Assembly (NCBI RefSeq): GCF_000156655.1
Contig: NZ_DS996843.1
Location: 115,895 to 169,682, forward strand
From: Holdemanella biformis DSM 3989
GTDB taxonomy: Bacteria > Bacillota_I > Bacilli_A > Erysipelotrichales > Erysipelotrichaceae
Direction of reading: 5' to 3'
Length of the DNA: 53,788 nt
Part shown: in pieces, positions 8,967 to 17,288 of the stretch
Layout of the letters: the number at the start of each line of letters is the position of its first letter
Numbering within the stretch: position 1 is the first letter of the stretch
Made by a program: the position numbers and the translations under genes
Notes under the pieces: model-generated
The model's input: only the letters and a program-made list of their open reading frames with translations
Told to the model about the DNA's origin: nothing
The model's database searches: none

Positions 8967-9187
8967 TAAAAATTCACCCTTACTATATCCTCATACAAAA
9001 CGTTTTGTTCTTTTAAAAATATTTTCCACTTTTCCTCATCTAGATCTTTCGACATAAAACACATGCCACATCCTGCCTTAACGCAACTTGGAACAGGTAT
9101 CATACGCCCGTTTTTTGTCTTTGACTCCAAATCTAGAACATCTTGAATACTTTTAAAAGTAATAATCAATACTTCCTCTTTATTCAT
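8966..9187 (-). CDS. DUF3343 protein, putative Se/S carrier
   Basis: 73 residues from the ATG at 9187 (an in-frame TTG at 9193 is less likely). DUF3343 proteins are small and recur in selenium-utilisation loci. This one has the conserved VPSCVKAGCGMCF segment with three cysteines (34, 39, 42 from the ATG), suited to carrying a persulfide or perselenide. It overlaps the end of the ModE-type gene and the start of selD. Function is inferred from location and cysteines only. Confidence 0.88.
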   Translation of the reverse strand: MNKEEVLIITFKSIQDVLDLESKTKNGRMIPVPSCVKAGCGMCFMSKDLDEEKWKIFLKEQNVLYEDIVRVNF

Positions 9188-9512
9188 CTTCAAATACTTC
9201 CTGAAACACTTGTTTTGAATATATTTCTATTTTTTCTTGAAACAATTTATATTTACGTACCAATTCTTTTCCCTCTAAAGTTAAGCAAGAGCCTCCACCA
9301 TGACTTCCACCACTCGTTGTAGAAACCAACTCATACCCTAAATCTTCTTGAGCTCTTTTGATGATTTTCCAAGCCTTTGAATTTGACATTCCCATTTCTT
9401 TATAAGCCTTTGATAGAGAACCGTACTTATCACATAACTCCAATAGTTCTACAACGCCTTTGCCAAAATTTGGTTCATTATTACCAATTTGAATTTTTAG
9501 TTTATATCTCAT
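9180..9512 (-). CDS. ModE-type winged helix-turn-helix molybdate regulator
   Basis: 110 residues from the ATG at 9512, which overlaps the moeA-like stop (ATGA). The sequence GKGVVELLELCDKYGSLSKAYKEMGMSNSKAWKIIKRAQEDLGYELVST is the N-terminal LysR-like wHTH of ModE. The C-terminal molybdate-binding MOP domains of E. coli ModE are absent, leaving a single-domain regulator with a helical tail. It probably controls this operon in response to molybdate. A candidate operator lies at 14963-14986, upstream of moaA. Confidence 0.88.
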   Translation of the reverse strand: MRYKLKIQIGNNEPNFGKGVVELLELCDKYGSLSKAYKEMGMSNSKAWKIIKRAQEDLGYELVSTTSGGSHGGGSCLTLEGKELVRKYKLFQEKIEIYSKQVFQEVFEDE

Positions 9513-10522
9513 TTTCCAAATCCACAATTCGGATATGTGCAAATATCACATCCTAAGCACAATCCACCTTCACCTAAATCACATAGCTCTTCATATGTCA
9601 CTGCATCTTTGGCAAGTAAACGACAAAGTATTAAATCAAATACCGTTCTTTTGGCATACATGACACATCCGGGAAGTCCAACAATTGGAACTTCTCCTTT
9701 ATAGGCAAGTAAAAACATAGCTCCAGGAAGAACTGGAGAACCATAGCTAATAATATTCGCCCCTGTATTCTTAATCGCAAGGGGTGTTCGATCATCTGGA
9801 TCCACACTCATTCCACCCGTACATAAAACAATATCCACGCCTTGTTTTAAAGCTTCATTGATTTTTTCTGTCACCATTTTATCGTCATCGTCACAAATCG
9901 CGTGATATACCATTTCGCACCCAAATTCAGCCAATTTATCTTGAATCACTGGTGTAAATGTATCTTGAATTCTTCCTTTATATACTTCACTTCCTGTTGT
10001 GATCACAGCTGCTTTTTTTAATACAAACGGCTTAATTTCAAGAATCGGAGAAGAAATCAAAGAACTTACTTTTTTCATTTTTTCCTTTTCAATCACCAAA
10101 GGAATAATGCGCATACCCGCAAGTTTATCACCTGGATTTACTACTGTGTTTGAGTGTCTAGTCGCAATCATCATCTGCCCAAATGAATTTACTGTAAACA
10201 AAGCCTTACGATCTACTTTAAACAGTCCGTGAATCTCACTTTTTAATTCAATTTTCCCTTCTTTGATTTCACCATACGACATGTACTCATTTTTACACAT
10301 GTCTAATAAAACCATGGCTGCATCATTTTCATGCATCATACTCTCATCATTTTCCCAAACGTATAAATGTTCTTTTCCAACTGATAATAATAAAGGAATA
10401 TCTTCTTCTGTCACAATATGACCCTTACGAAAAAGGGCATCTTTTGTGACACCCTTAATGATCTGTGTTATATCATGACAAAGTATATGCCCTACGGCAT
10501 CCTGTGTCTTGATTAATTTCAT
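9509..10522 (-). CDS. MoeA-like molybdopterin-binding protein with cysteine-rich tail
   Basis: 337 residues. A MoeA-like N-terminal region leads to a MoCF_biosynth domain (~165-300) with KKAAVITTGSEVY, CTGGMSVDPDDRTP and PVLPGAMFLLAY, then VGLPGC. Family members insert molybdate into adenylated molybdopterin. At 337 residues it is shorter than standard MoeA (~400). The last 16 residues hold Cys322, 325, 328 and 333 (CxxCxxCx4C), a possible Fe-S or zinc site not present in classical MoeA. An AAGGAGAG site precedes the ATG. It lies between modA and the modE-type gene. Confidence 0.9.
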   Translation of the reverse strand: MKLIKTQDAVGHILCHDITQIIKGVTKDALFRKGHIVTEEDIPLLLSVGKEHLYVWENDESMMHENDAAMVLLDMCKNEYMSYGEIKEGKIELKSEIHGLFKVDRKALFTVNSFGQMMIATRHSNTVVNPGDKLAGMRIIPLVIEKEKMKKVSSLISSPILEIKPFVLKKAAVITTGSEVYKGRIQDTFTPVIQDKLAEFGCEMVYHAICDDDDKMVTEKINEALKQGVDIVLCTGGMSVDPDDRTPLAIKNTGANIISYGSPVLPGAMFLLAYKGEVPIVGLPGCVMYAKRTVFDLILCRLLAKDAVTYEELCDLGEGGLCLGCDICTYPNCGFGK

Positions 10523-10523
10523 C

Positions 10524-11300
10524 TTACTCTCCTTTTTTAAATCCGTATTTCTTAAATACTTTTAAAGCTTTATCGCTCTTTAAGAATTTAATTAATGAAT
10601 TGGCTTCATCTTTATGCTTTGTACTCGATACACGACCTATTGGATATAATACTGGTGTAGCTAATAATGAATTATTACACTCTGCCACTACTTCTACTTT
10701 ATCACTACTTGCAGCATCTGTCGCGTAAACTAAACCAATTTCTGCATTTTGTGTTTCAACTTGAGACAATACTTCCGTTACATTTCCTGCTAAGCTTAAA
10801 CGATCTTGAATAAAATCCCATACACCTAAATTTGTCAAAGCCTCTTTTGCGTAGCTTCCTGCAGGAACTATTTCTGGATCTCCAATCGCAATAATGGAAG
10901 CATCCCCAATATTGTCAAATCCAGTGACTGTTGTAGTGCTATCTTTTCCTTTGATCAACACCAATTTATTCTCTAATACATTTGAAATTGAATCGGCATC
11001 CACTAAATCTTCATCTTTTAAAGCGTTCATCTGTGTTGTAGCTGCACTAAAAAATACATCGGCATCTAATCCTTTTTCAATTTGAAGCTGTAATTTTCCA
11101 CTACTATCATAAACACCTTCAATCGTTACATTTGAATATTCTTTTTCAAACATTGGAATCAATTTATCTTCAAATGCGTTTTCCAAACTTGCGGCTGCCG
11201 CAATTGTAAGTTTTACTTGTTCTTTTGGTTCATTAAAACTACATCCAAATAAACTTGTGACCATAACTCCAACCAATAAAATACTTAAACCTTTTTTCAT
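10524..11300 (-). CDS. modA: Molybdate ABC transporter substrate-binding lipoprotein ModA
   Basis: 258 residues with a lipoprotein signal: KKGLSILLVGVMVTSLFGC, lipobox Cys20. The mature part shows the ModA pattern LTIAAAASLENAF, then FSAATTQMNAL, and later LVYATDAASS. It captures molybdate (possibly tungstate) outside the membrane for ModBC. The ATG overlaps the modC stop by four bases, with GGAGAG seven bases upstream. Confidence 0.93.
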   Translation of the reverse strand: MKKGLSILLVGVMVTSLFGCSFNEPKEQVKLTIAAAASLENAFEDKLIPMFEKEYSNVTIEGVYDSSGKLQLQIEKGLDADVFFSAATTQMNALKDEDLVDADSISNVLENKLVLIKGKDSTTTVTGFDNIGDASIIAIGDPEIVPAGSYAKEALTNLGVWDFIQDRLSLAGNVTEVLSQVETQNAEIGLVYATDAASSDKVEVVAECNNSLLATPVLYPIGRVSSTKHKDEANSLIKFLKSDKALKVFKKYGFKKGE

Positions 11301-11929
11301 ATGATCTCTCCTTGTTTAATTTTATATTTTAGATCACACAAATAATTTACTTCCTCTTTATCGTGCGATACAAAAATAACCGGTTTTGAAATTTGAAGCT
11401 CACTTTTAAGTTCCTGTAATAAATCTTCCTTCAAATCTTCATCTAAAGCACTAAATGGTTCATCCAATAAAAGAACATCGGGTTCATAAGCCATTAAACG
11501 AGCCAATGCCACCCTTTGTCTTTGTCCACCCGATAATTGTTTGGGATATCTTGAAGCAAGTTCAAAAATCCGAAATTGCTGCATCACTTTTTGAACCACG
11601 ATATCCACGTCTTTTACTTTTCTAGCCCTTAATCCCACACTAATATTTTCATATACATTCATATTTGGAAATAGAGCATAGCTTTGAAACATATAGCCTA
11701 CATTTCGTTTTTGAATCGGTACATTTATTTTCTTTTCTGAATCAAATAAAACACGGCCATTCAAGACAATCCGTCCTTGATCTGGCGTTTCAATTCCAGC
11801 TATACATTTTAATGTCATACTTTTACCAGATCCTGAAGCGCCCATAAGCCCTAAAATATAGTCGTCCACTTGAAAGGAAACGTCTAAATCAAACTCTGCA
11901 AGTTTCTTATATATTTGTACTTCCAACAT
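11297..11929 (-). CDS. modC: Molybdate ABC transporter ATP-binding protein ModC
   Basis: 210 residues. Walker A GASGSGKS (30-37), Q-loop GYMFQSYALFPNMNV, signature LSGGQRQRVALARL, Walker B VLLLDEPFSALD and H-loop VSHDKEEV are all intact. It lacks the C-terminal MOP domain of E. coli ModC (~350 aa), so it is an ATPase-only form. It powers molybdate uptake with ModB. The start follows AAGGAG, which overlaps the modB stop. Confidence 0.93.
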   Translation of the reverse strand: MLEVQIYKKLAEFDLDVSFQVDDYILGLMGASGSGKSMTLKCIAGIETPDQGRIVLNGRVLFDSEKKINVPIQKRNVGYMFQSYALFPNMNVYENISVGLRARKVKDVDIVVQKVMQQFRIFELASRYPKQLSGGQRQRVALARLMAYEPDVLLLDEPFSALDEDLKEDLLQELKSELQISKPVIFVSHDKEEVNYLCDLKYKIKQGEII

Positions 11930-12634
11930 TTAGAAACTCCTTTTCTTTCGAACATACAACTGATATAGATTCAACAAGATCACAGCTATAAAACAAATAC
12001 CAATGATCACCCATACATAAAAGGCGGCCGATTCCATATCGCCACTCATCACTTCACTATATACAGCTACAGGAAGTGTTCGAGTTTTTCCTATGATGTT
12101 TCCTGCAAGCATGGCGGTTGCCCCAAACTCACCTAAACCACGCGCAAACGCAAGTACACCACCACTAATAATTCCTGGCAAGGCATTGGGTATCAATACT
12201 TTCAAGAAAATGTTCCATTCGCTCATTCCTAAAGTTCTTGCGGCATATACTAAATCTGTATCCACTTGTTCAAAAGCACCTCTAGAATTTCGATACATGA
12301 GTGGAAATGAAATGACCACAGCTGCAATCACAGTCGCACTAAAACTAAATGCGATGCGAACACCAAATACATTCATAAAGAATTTGCCTATGGGTTGATT
12401 TACACCAAAAATCATCAACAAGAAAAAGCCAGCTACTGTAGGTGGCAAAACCATAGGCAAAGTAAAGATTCCATCAAAGATCATTTTCAAAGCTTCACTC
12501 TTTCTTGAATAAATCCACCATGCAGTAAGTAAACCAAGAATAAAGGTAATCACAATTGTGATACTTGCGGTTTTTAAAGATATCCAAATTGGCGTTAAAT
12601 CCAAATTACTTCCTTGCACACTCACTCGCTTCAC
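11930..12634 (-). CDS. modB: Molybdate ABC transporter permease ModB
   Basis: 234 residues with five to six membrane helices. The EAA loop sequence AARTLGMSEWNIFLKVLIPNALPGIISGGVLAFARGLGEFGATAML-type is diagnostic of ModB/CysT permeases. The start is a GTG inside the end of the MOSC-MogA gene. GTG codons at 12634 and 12625 are both possible, and AAAGG is better spaced for 12625. It is directly followed by modC. Confidence 0.93.
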   Translation of the reverse strand: MKRVSVQGSNLDLTPIWISLKTASITIVITFILGLLTAWWIYSRKSEALKMIFDGIFTLPMVLPPTVAGFFLLMIFGVNQPIGKFFMNVFGVRIAFSFSATVIAAVVISFPLMYRNSRGAFEQVDTDLVYAARTLGMSEWNIFLKVLIPNALPGIISGGVLAFARGLGEFGATAMLAGNIIGKTRTLPVAVYSEVMSGDMESAAFYVWVIIGICFIAVILLNLYQLYVRKKRSF

Positions 12635-13541
12635 CTTTCATGATTTCTAAGCCATGTTTTAATGGGCCTAAAATTATATCTAGACTTTCCTTAACCGCCT
12701 TAGGACTTCCTGGCAAGTTAATAATCAACGTTTTATTTCTTAATACACTCACACCACGTGACAACATCGCCTTATTTGTGTATTTCATTGATTCATAGCG
12801 CAATGCTTCACTAATACCTGGAACATTTCTAGTCATGACTTTCATTGTGGCTTCTGGTGTCACATCACGTAAACTCAATCCAGTACCTCCGGTAGTAAGA
12901 ATCAAATCATTTTGGCAACGATCACTTAAATTAATCAATTGCGAAACAATTTCATTTTCGTCATCCGCAATCACTGTCACACTTGTCACATTGTATCCAT
13001 GTTCTGTCATAATCTTTTCAATCAACGGACCACTCTCATCTTTTCTTTGCCCTATACTTGCCTTATCACTTAATGTCAATACAGCTACACGCATTCTAGA
13101 ATCTTTATTTTCAATGACTTCAACGGTATCCCCAACACAAATGTGACCGCCATGTATTACACGTGTAAATACACCTTGATGAGGCATGATACACTGTCCT
13201 ACTTGATGATAGATAGCACAATGAGAATGGCAACTTTTACCGATTTGCGTCAGTTCGAGTAATACATCCCCAATTTTAAATTGTGTTCCTACAGGATAAC
13301 TTGTGAATTCAATACCTGAAACAAGTAAATTTTCTCCAAAGGCACCATCTTCTACATTGGCACCTTTGACCTTAAATTCTTCACGCTTTTCATAGGACAA
13401 TAAAGAAACTTGGCGATGCCATTTACCTGCATGCGCATCCTTTTCTAGTCCATGATCTTCAATGATTTCAATATCTTGAACCGGATGTTTTTCTGTTCCC
13501 TTTTGTTCGCTAATACAAATTGCCTTAATTATTCCTTCCAT
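12606..13541 (-). CDS. MOSC domain-MogA/MoaB fusion
   Basis: 311 residues in two parts. Residues 1-~145 are a MOSC domain ([40 protein letters not shown], with conserved Cys), a fold that binds sulfurated Mo cofactor. Residues ~150-311 are MogA/MoaB ([48 protein letters not shown]), the molybdopterin adenylyltransferase that precedes MoeA-type metal insertion. The fusion would join adenylylation to a Moco-carrier domain. It overlaps moaC by 13 bases and modB by 29. Confidence 0.9.
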   Translation of the reverse strand: MEGIIKAICISEQKGTEKHPVQDIEIIEDHGLEKDAHAGKWHRQVSLLSYEKREEFKVKGANVEDGAFGENLLVSGIEFTSYPVGTQFKIGDVLLELTQIGKSCHSHCAIYHQVGQCIMPHQGVFTRVIHGGHICVGDTVEVIENKDSRMRVAVLTLSDKASIGQRKDESGPLIEKIMTEHGYNVTSVTVIADDENEIVSQLINLSDRCQNDLILTTGGTGLSLRDVTPEATMKVMTRNVPGISEALRYESMKYTNKAMLSRGVSVLRNKTLIINLPGSPKAVKESLDIILGPLKHGLEIMKGEASECARK

Positions 13542-14005
13542 ACAAAATCCCCGCTTTTTCCTCCTGATTTAGAAACCAAATGCACATTTTTTATTTCCAT
13601 ATCTTTACTTACAGCTTTACACATATCATAAATTGTCAAAAGACAAATATTTACACCTGTCAAAGCTTCCATTTCTACACCTGTTTTCCCATTACACTTC
13701 ACTGCGCAATAGGCATAGATCAAACAATTCACTTTATCAATCTCAAAATCAATATTGACCTTATTGATCATTAAAGGATGACACAAAGGAATCAAATCAC
13801 TCGTCTTTTTTACGCCCATGATTCCGGCAATACGAGCTACACCAAGTACATCTCCTTTTTTCATATCACTATGTTCTATTTTTTCAACAATCTCTTTATT
13901 TACTAATATACTTCCAACGGCACAAGCACTTCTTGAAGTGATATCCTTCTTGCTTACATCCACCATACGTGCATTTCCATGTTCATCAAAATGTGTTAAT
14001 TCCAT
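13529..14005 (-). CDS. moaC: Cyclic pyranopterin monophosphate synthase MoaC
   Basis: 158 residues from the ATG at 14005, which has GGAGG five bases upstream. An upstream in-frame start at 14023 lies inside moa[23 protein letters not shown] and VEMEALTGV with KSGGKSG at the end are standard MoaC motifs. It converts the MoaA product to cPMP, the first stable molybdopterin precursor. MoaD, MoaE and MoeB, needed for the next step, are not in the window. Confidence 0.95.
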   Translation of the reverse strand: MELTHFDEHGNARMVDVSKKDITSRSACAVGSILVNKEIVEKIEHSDMKKGDVLGVARIAGIMGVKKTSDLIPLCHPLMINKVNIDFEIDKVNCLIYAYCAVKCNGKTGVEMEALTGVNICLLTIYDMCKAVSKDMEIKNVHLVSKSGGKSGDFVWKE

Positions 14006-14006
14006 T

Positions 14007-14951
14007 TTATCCTCCAATTTCATTCATCACCGTCGATGAATGTTCTTCTTCAAAATGATGTTCCTTGGGCTTTTTGAATATCCATTCTCTCATCACTTTT
14101 TCTAGTTCTTCCAAATTATTTAGATAAGGTTTTAAATCCACACCATCCATATGGAATAAACATAATTTCAAACGTCCTACACTGCTTAAGCGTACACGAT
14201 TGCATTCACTACAAAACTTATTATGCAACGCTTCAATAAAACCAATATATCCCTGAAACTCTGGTATTGTATAATAGTGGGCTGGTCCATTACCAAGCTT
14301 ATGATCATATACATTTAATATGTAATTCTTTTGCACATATTCAATTAATTCATTCATTTTTGTGTTTCGATCACTATTTTTTAATGGCATCAATTCAATA
14401 AAGCGTAACGCAATCTTTTTATCTTTGATAAGTTCTAACATAGATTCAAATCGAGAAATTGAAAATAGATTGTCCACAACACAATTTACTTTCACCCTAA
14501 TACCAATCTGATAGGCATATTCTAAATTCAACAAAACCTTCTTCAAATTGTTCTTTTTACATATTTTCAAATATTCCGCTTCATCAAGTGTATCGATTGA
14601 AAAGTTAATACAGTCAAGCCCTATTTTTTTTAGTTCATCTAAATCTGTAAAAGAAAATAAACTTCCATTTGTCGTTAAAGTCACTTGTTCTACACCATCT
14701 ATTTCTTTCAATCTACGAATAAAATCAATATAACTTTTACGAAGTGAGGGTTCTCCACCCGTGATTTTAAATCGAGTAATACCCAAAGAAATAGCACATC
14801 TACAAATATTTAAGATTTGTTCATACGTCAATATATCCGAATGACAAAGATGTTTTGAGATGTCTGGCTTACAATAGTAACAAGCATAATTACATCTGTC
14901 AGTTAATGAGATTCGCATATAATTTATATTTCGACCAAATGAATCTTGCAT
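14007..14951 (-). CDS. moaA: GTP 3',8-cyclase MoaA (radical SAM)
   Basis: 314 residues. The radical SAM cluster motif CNYACYYC (Cys20, 24, 27) follows RISLTDR. GEPSLRK binds SAM. The second cluster is [20 protein letters not shown] near residues 245-264. The protein ends in Gly-Gly, the conserved tail needed for catalysis in MoaA. It is the first gene of the Mo/Se operon, with AAAGGA four bases before the ATG and a ModE-like palindrome immediately upstream. Confidence 0.95.
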   Translation of the reverse strand: MQDSFGRNINYMRISLTDRCNYACYYCKPDISKHLCHSDILTYEQILNICRCAISLGITRFKITGGEPSLRKSYIDFIRRLKEIDGVEQVTLTTNGSLFSFTDLDELKKIGLDCINFSIDTLDEAEYLKICKKNNLKKVLLNLEYAYQIGIRVKVNCVVDNLFSISRFESMLELIKDKKIALRFIELMPLKNSDRNTKMNELIEYVQKNYILNVYDHKLGNGPAHYYTIPEFQGYIGFIEALHNKFCSECNRVRLSSVGRLKLCLFHMDGVDLKPYLNNLEELEKVMREWIFKKPKEHHFEEEHSSTVMNEIGG

Positions 14952-14962
14952 AAAATCCTTTC

Positions 14963-14986
14963 CGTTATTCTCGAGTGAGAATAACC
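14963..14986. promoter_or_regulatory. Candidate ModE operator before moaA
   Basis: A perfect 9-bp inverted repeat, GTTATTCTC/GAGAATAAC, is separated by four bases. Read as CGTTAT-N12-ATAACC, it matches the half-site sequence and spacing that I recall for E. coli ModE boxes (CGTTAT-N12-ATAACG). It ends 12 bases before the moaA ATG and just upstream of its ribosome binding site, in the moaA-tag divergent region, where binding could block the moaA promoter. The operon itself encodes a ModE-type protein. The promoter boxes are not clear to me. Confidence 0.6.
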
Positions 14987-15040
14987 AACTGTTTCAATTT
15001 TATCATTGAATTCACATTTTATCTACTTTAAAATGGAATC

Positions 15041-15580
15041 ATGAAACGATGTACATGGTGTAATCTAAACAATCCAAAATATATTGAATATCATGATTAT
15101 GAATGGGGAAAACTGAATACTGATGAAGAATATCTATTTGAAATGTTGATCCTTGAATCTTTTCAGGCAGGTCTTAGTTGGCAGTGTGTTCTAAATAAAA
15201 GAGAAGCTTTTAAAGAGGCGTATGATGATTTTGACATTGATAAAGTCATTGAGTATGACGAAAAGAAAATCGAACAATTAAGTAACAACCCAAATATTAT
15301 TCGAAACAAATTAAAGATCAAAGCGAGTATTTCAAATGCTAAGATTTTTAAATCCATTCAAGAAGAGTATCAAACTTTTTATAATTATTTATGTACTTTT
15401 ACACATGGAAAGATTATTTATGAAATAGGAAAAACTACATCGACTCTTTCGGATTCCATCTCAAACGATCTAAAAAAAAGAGGCATGAAGTTTGTAGGAA
15501 GTACCATTATATATTCCTATCTTCAAGCCATCGGTGTGATTTATTCTCATGAAAAAGATTGTTTCTTATACAAAGACTAA
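15041..15580 (+). CDS. tag: DNA-3-methyladenine glycosylase I
   Basis: 179 residues beginning MKRCTWC. The zinc site of the Tag family is visible: Cys4 at the N-terminus and the late His-x3-Cys in SHEKDCFLY. EYHDYEWG and LESFQAGLSWQ (catalytic pocket) match, as does GMKFVGSTIIYSYLQAIGVI. It excises 3-methyladenine from alkylated DNA. The gene is divergent from moaA and its stop overlaps the convergent ArsC-like gene. The ribosome binding site is weak. Confidence 0.95.
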   Translation: MKRCTWCNLNNPKYIEYHDYEWGKLNTDEEYLFEMLILESFQAGLSWQCVLNKREAFKEAYDDFDIDKVIEYDEKKIEQLSNNPNIIRNKLKIKASISNAKIFKSIQEEYQTFYNYLCTFTHGKIIYEIGKTTSTLSDSISNDLKKRGMKFVGSTIIYSYLQAIGVIYSHEKDCFLYKD

Positions 15581-15909
15581 TCCCATGTTTTCCATACATT
15601 TGGTTCATAGCCTACTGTCGCCAATTTGCCATTTCGCACGATTGGCGTTTTTAATATGTGTTGATTGAGATACACTTTATCTTCTTTATCCGACAAGTAA
15701 TTCAACATTGTCAATAATTCTTTATCCTTCGCCTTTGAATCAATCATGGAATCGATGCCAACTTGTCTAAGCACGCTCTCAAATTCTTTCTTACTCATTT
15801 CTTTTTCGTCTAAATTAATAAACTGAAACTTAATATTTCTTTCTTTAAAATAGCGTTGTGCTTTCTTTGTATCAAAACACTTATTCTTACCAAAAATCTG
15901 TATATTCAT
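15577..15909 (-). CDS. ArsC/Spx-like thioredoxin-fold protein
   Basis: 110 residues with the ArsC-family layout: N-terminal beta-alpha unit with CFDTKKAQRYF (Cys11) and C-terminal LKTPIVRNGKLATVGY, matching the cis-Pro region. Only one cysteine is visible near the active site, so it may be an ArsC-like reductase or an Spx/YffB-type protein. Nothing shows a role in arsenate resistance. The start overlaps the amidohydrolase stop by one base (TAATG), indicating co-translation. Confidence 0.8.
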   Translation of the reverse strand: MNIQIFGKNKCFDTKKAQRYFKERNIKFQFINLDEKEMSKKEFESVLRQVGIDSMIDSKAKDKELLTMLNYLSDKEDKVYLNQHILKTPIVRNGKLATVGYEPNVWKTWD

Positions 15910-17171
15910 TACTTTAACCTTTCTACTCTTTTTTGTATTTCATCATATAGTGCCTCAATCTCAAATCCTACATAAAAATGTCCATCTTCATATAGAATTT
16001 CTCCATTGACCATCGTACATTTTACATTAGATTTAGATCCACTGTATACAATATTTTTTGCGATATTATTCATTGGCTGCATATTCGGTTGATATAGATC
16101 TAAAATAATTAAATCTGCCAACTTTCCAGCTTCAAGCACACCACAATTTAAATTTAAAGCTTTAGCTCCATTTACAGTTGCCATTTTCAACACTTCATAA
16201 GCATCGACTGCAGAAGCATCACAGTTTTTATATTTAGCTAGTCCTGTCACCAAAAACATTTCTCTAAACATATCTAGACAGTTATTACTTGCCGCACCAT
16301 CTGTTCCTAGACATACATTTATATTTCGTTGAAGCATTGCTTGAATAGGAGCTATACCACTAGCTAGTTTTAGATTGGATGCTGGATTCGTGACGATATT
16401 TAAATGTTTTTCTTTAAACAAATCCAAATCATGTTCACTCATATGCACACAATGAAAAGCCCCTCCACCATAGTCATATACACCTAGATCACATAAGTAC
16501 TCAACAGGAGAGCGTCCCGTCTTTTCTTTGCATGTATTTACTTCATATTCTGTTTCACTTAAATGTGTATAAACGGTTGCTTTATATTTATGAGATAATG
16601 CAGCTACTTGTTGAATCTTTTCTTTGGAGTTGGTGTATTCATGACTAAAGCCAAGGACATAAGAAATCAAACTATTTTCTTGATTATATTCATTAAAACA
16701 GCGTTCTACATCTTCTACAGATAGACAAAAATCATTAACAGCTCCACATAAGACTGTACGATATTTCATGTCTAAGCTTGCCTTAACAATAGCTTCAGGA
16801 TTTAAATACATATCAAAATTTGTGGTAATTCCACTCGTTAGATATTCTAATATAGCTAACTTAGAAAAATAATAAATATCTTCTTCCGAAAGTTTTGTCT
16901 CAATAGGAAATACCTTTTCGTTAAGCCATTGTTGAAGTGGCATATCGTCGGCTATTGATCTTAAAAATGTCATTCCAGAGTGTGTATGTGCATTAATAAA
17001 TCCTGGCATAATTAGATTCTTTTGTACATCTATTTCCCGGTCAAACAAACAATCATGTTCTTTGTATTTACCTACATATGAAATCTTATTGTCTTCCACC
17101 CAAACTTCACCTAAAAAGATATCAAAATCTTTCATTGTGAGTACTCGTGCATTATAGAATCTTGTGCGCAT
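15909..17171 (-). CDS. Amidohydrolase, MTA/SAH deaminase family
   Basis: 420 residues from the ATG at 17171, which has AGAAGG upstream; the ATG at 17177 abuts that site and is unlikely. Metal-dependent hydrolase motifs are present: PGFINAHTHSGM (HxH), then THLSETEYEV, FHCVHMSEHDL and LGTDGAASNNCLDM. This is the MtaD/SsnA branch, whose best-known members deaminate methylthioadenosine and S-adenosylhomocysteine. It lies divergent from a C-S lyase gene, consistent with sulfur or purine salvage. The true substrate cannot be told from sequence alone. Confidence 0.88.
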   Translation of the reverse strand: MRTRFYNARVLTMKDFDIFLGEVWVEDNKISYVGKYKEHDCLFDREIDVQKNLIMPGFINAHTHSGMTFLRSIADDMPLQQWLNEKVFPIETKLSEEDIYYFSKLAILEYLTSGITTNFDMYLNPEAIVKASLDMKYRTVLCGAVNDFCLSVEDVERCFNEYNQENSLISYVLGFSHEYTNSKEKIQQVAALSHKYKATVYTHLSETEYEVNTCKEKTGRSPVEYLCDLGVYDYGGGAFHCVHMSEHDLDLFKEKHLNIVTNPASNLKLASGIAPIQAMLQRNINVCLGTDGAASNNCLDMFREMFLVTGLAKYKNCDASAVDAYEVLKMATVNGAKALNLNCGVLEAGKLADLIILDLYQPNMQPMNNIAKNIVYSGSKSNVKCTMVNGEILYEDGHFYVGFEIEALYDEIQKRVERLK

Positions 17172-17288
17172 ATGCATCCCTTCTTTCTAATCTAATCATC
17201 CCACAAAACCAACAAGAAAAAAAGCAAATATCAAATTGCATATTCACTTTTCAAATTATATTATTAAATTAATAAGGAGTTTTTTATC

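Noticed and set aside
14952-15040. Moco riboswitch before moaA
   Set aside because: The ~90-base gap is too short for the known aptamer and shows only the ModE-like palindrome.
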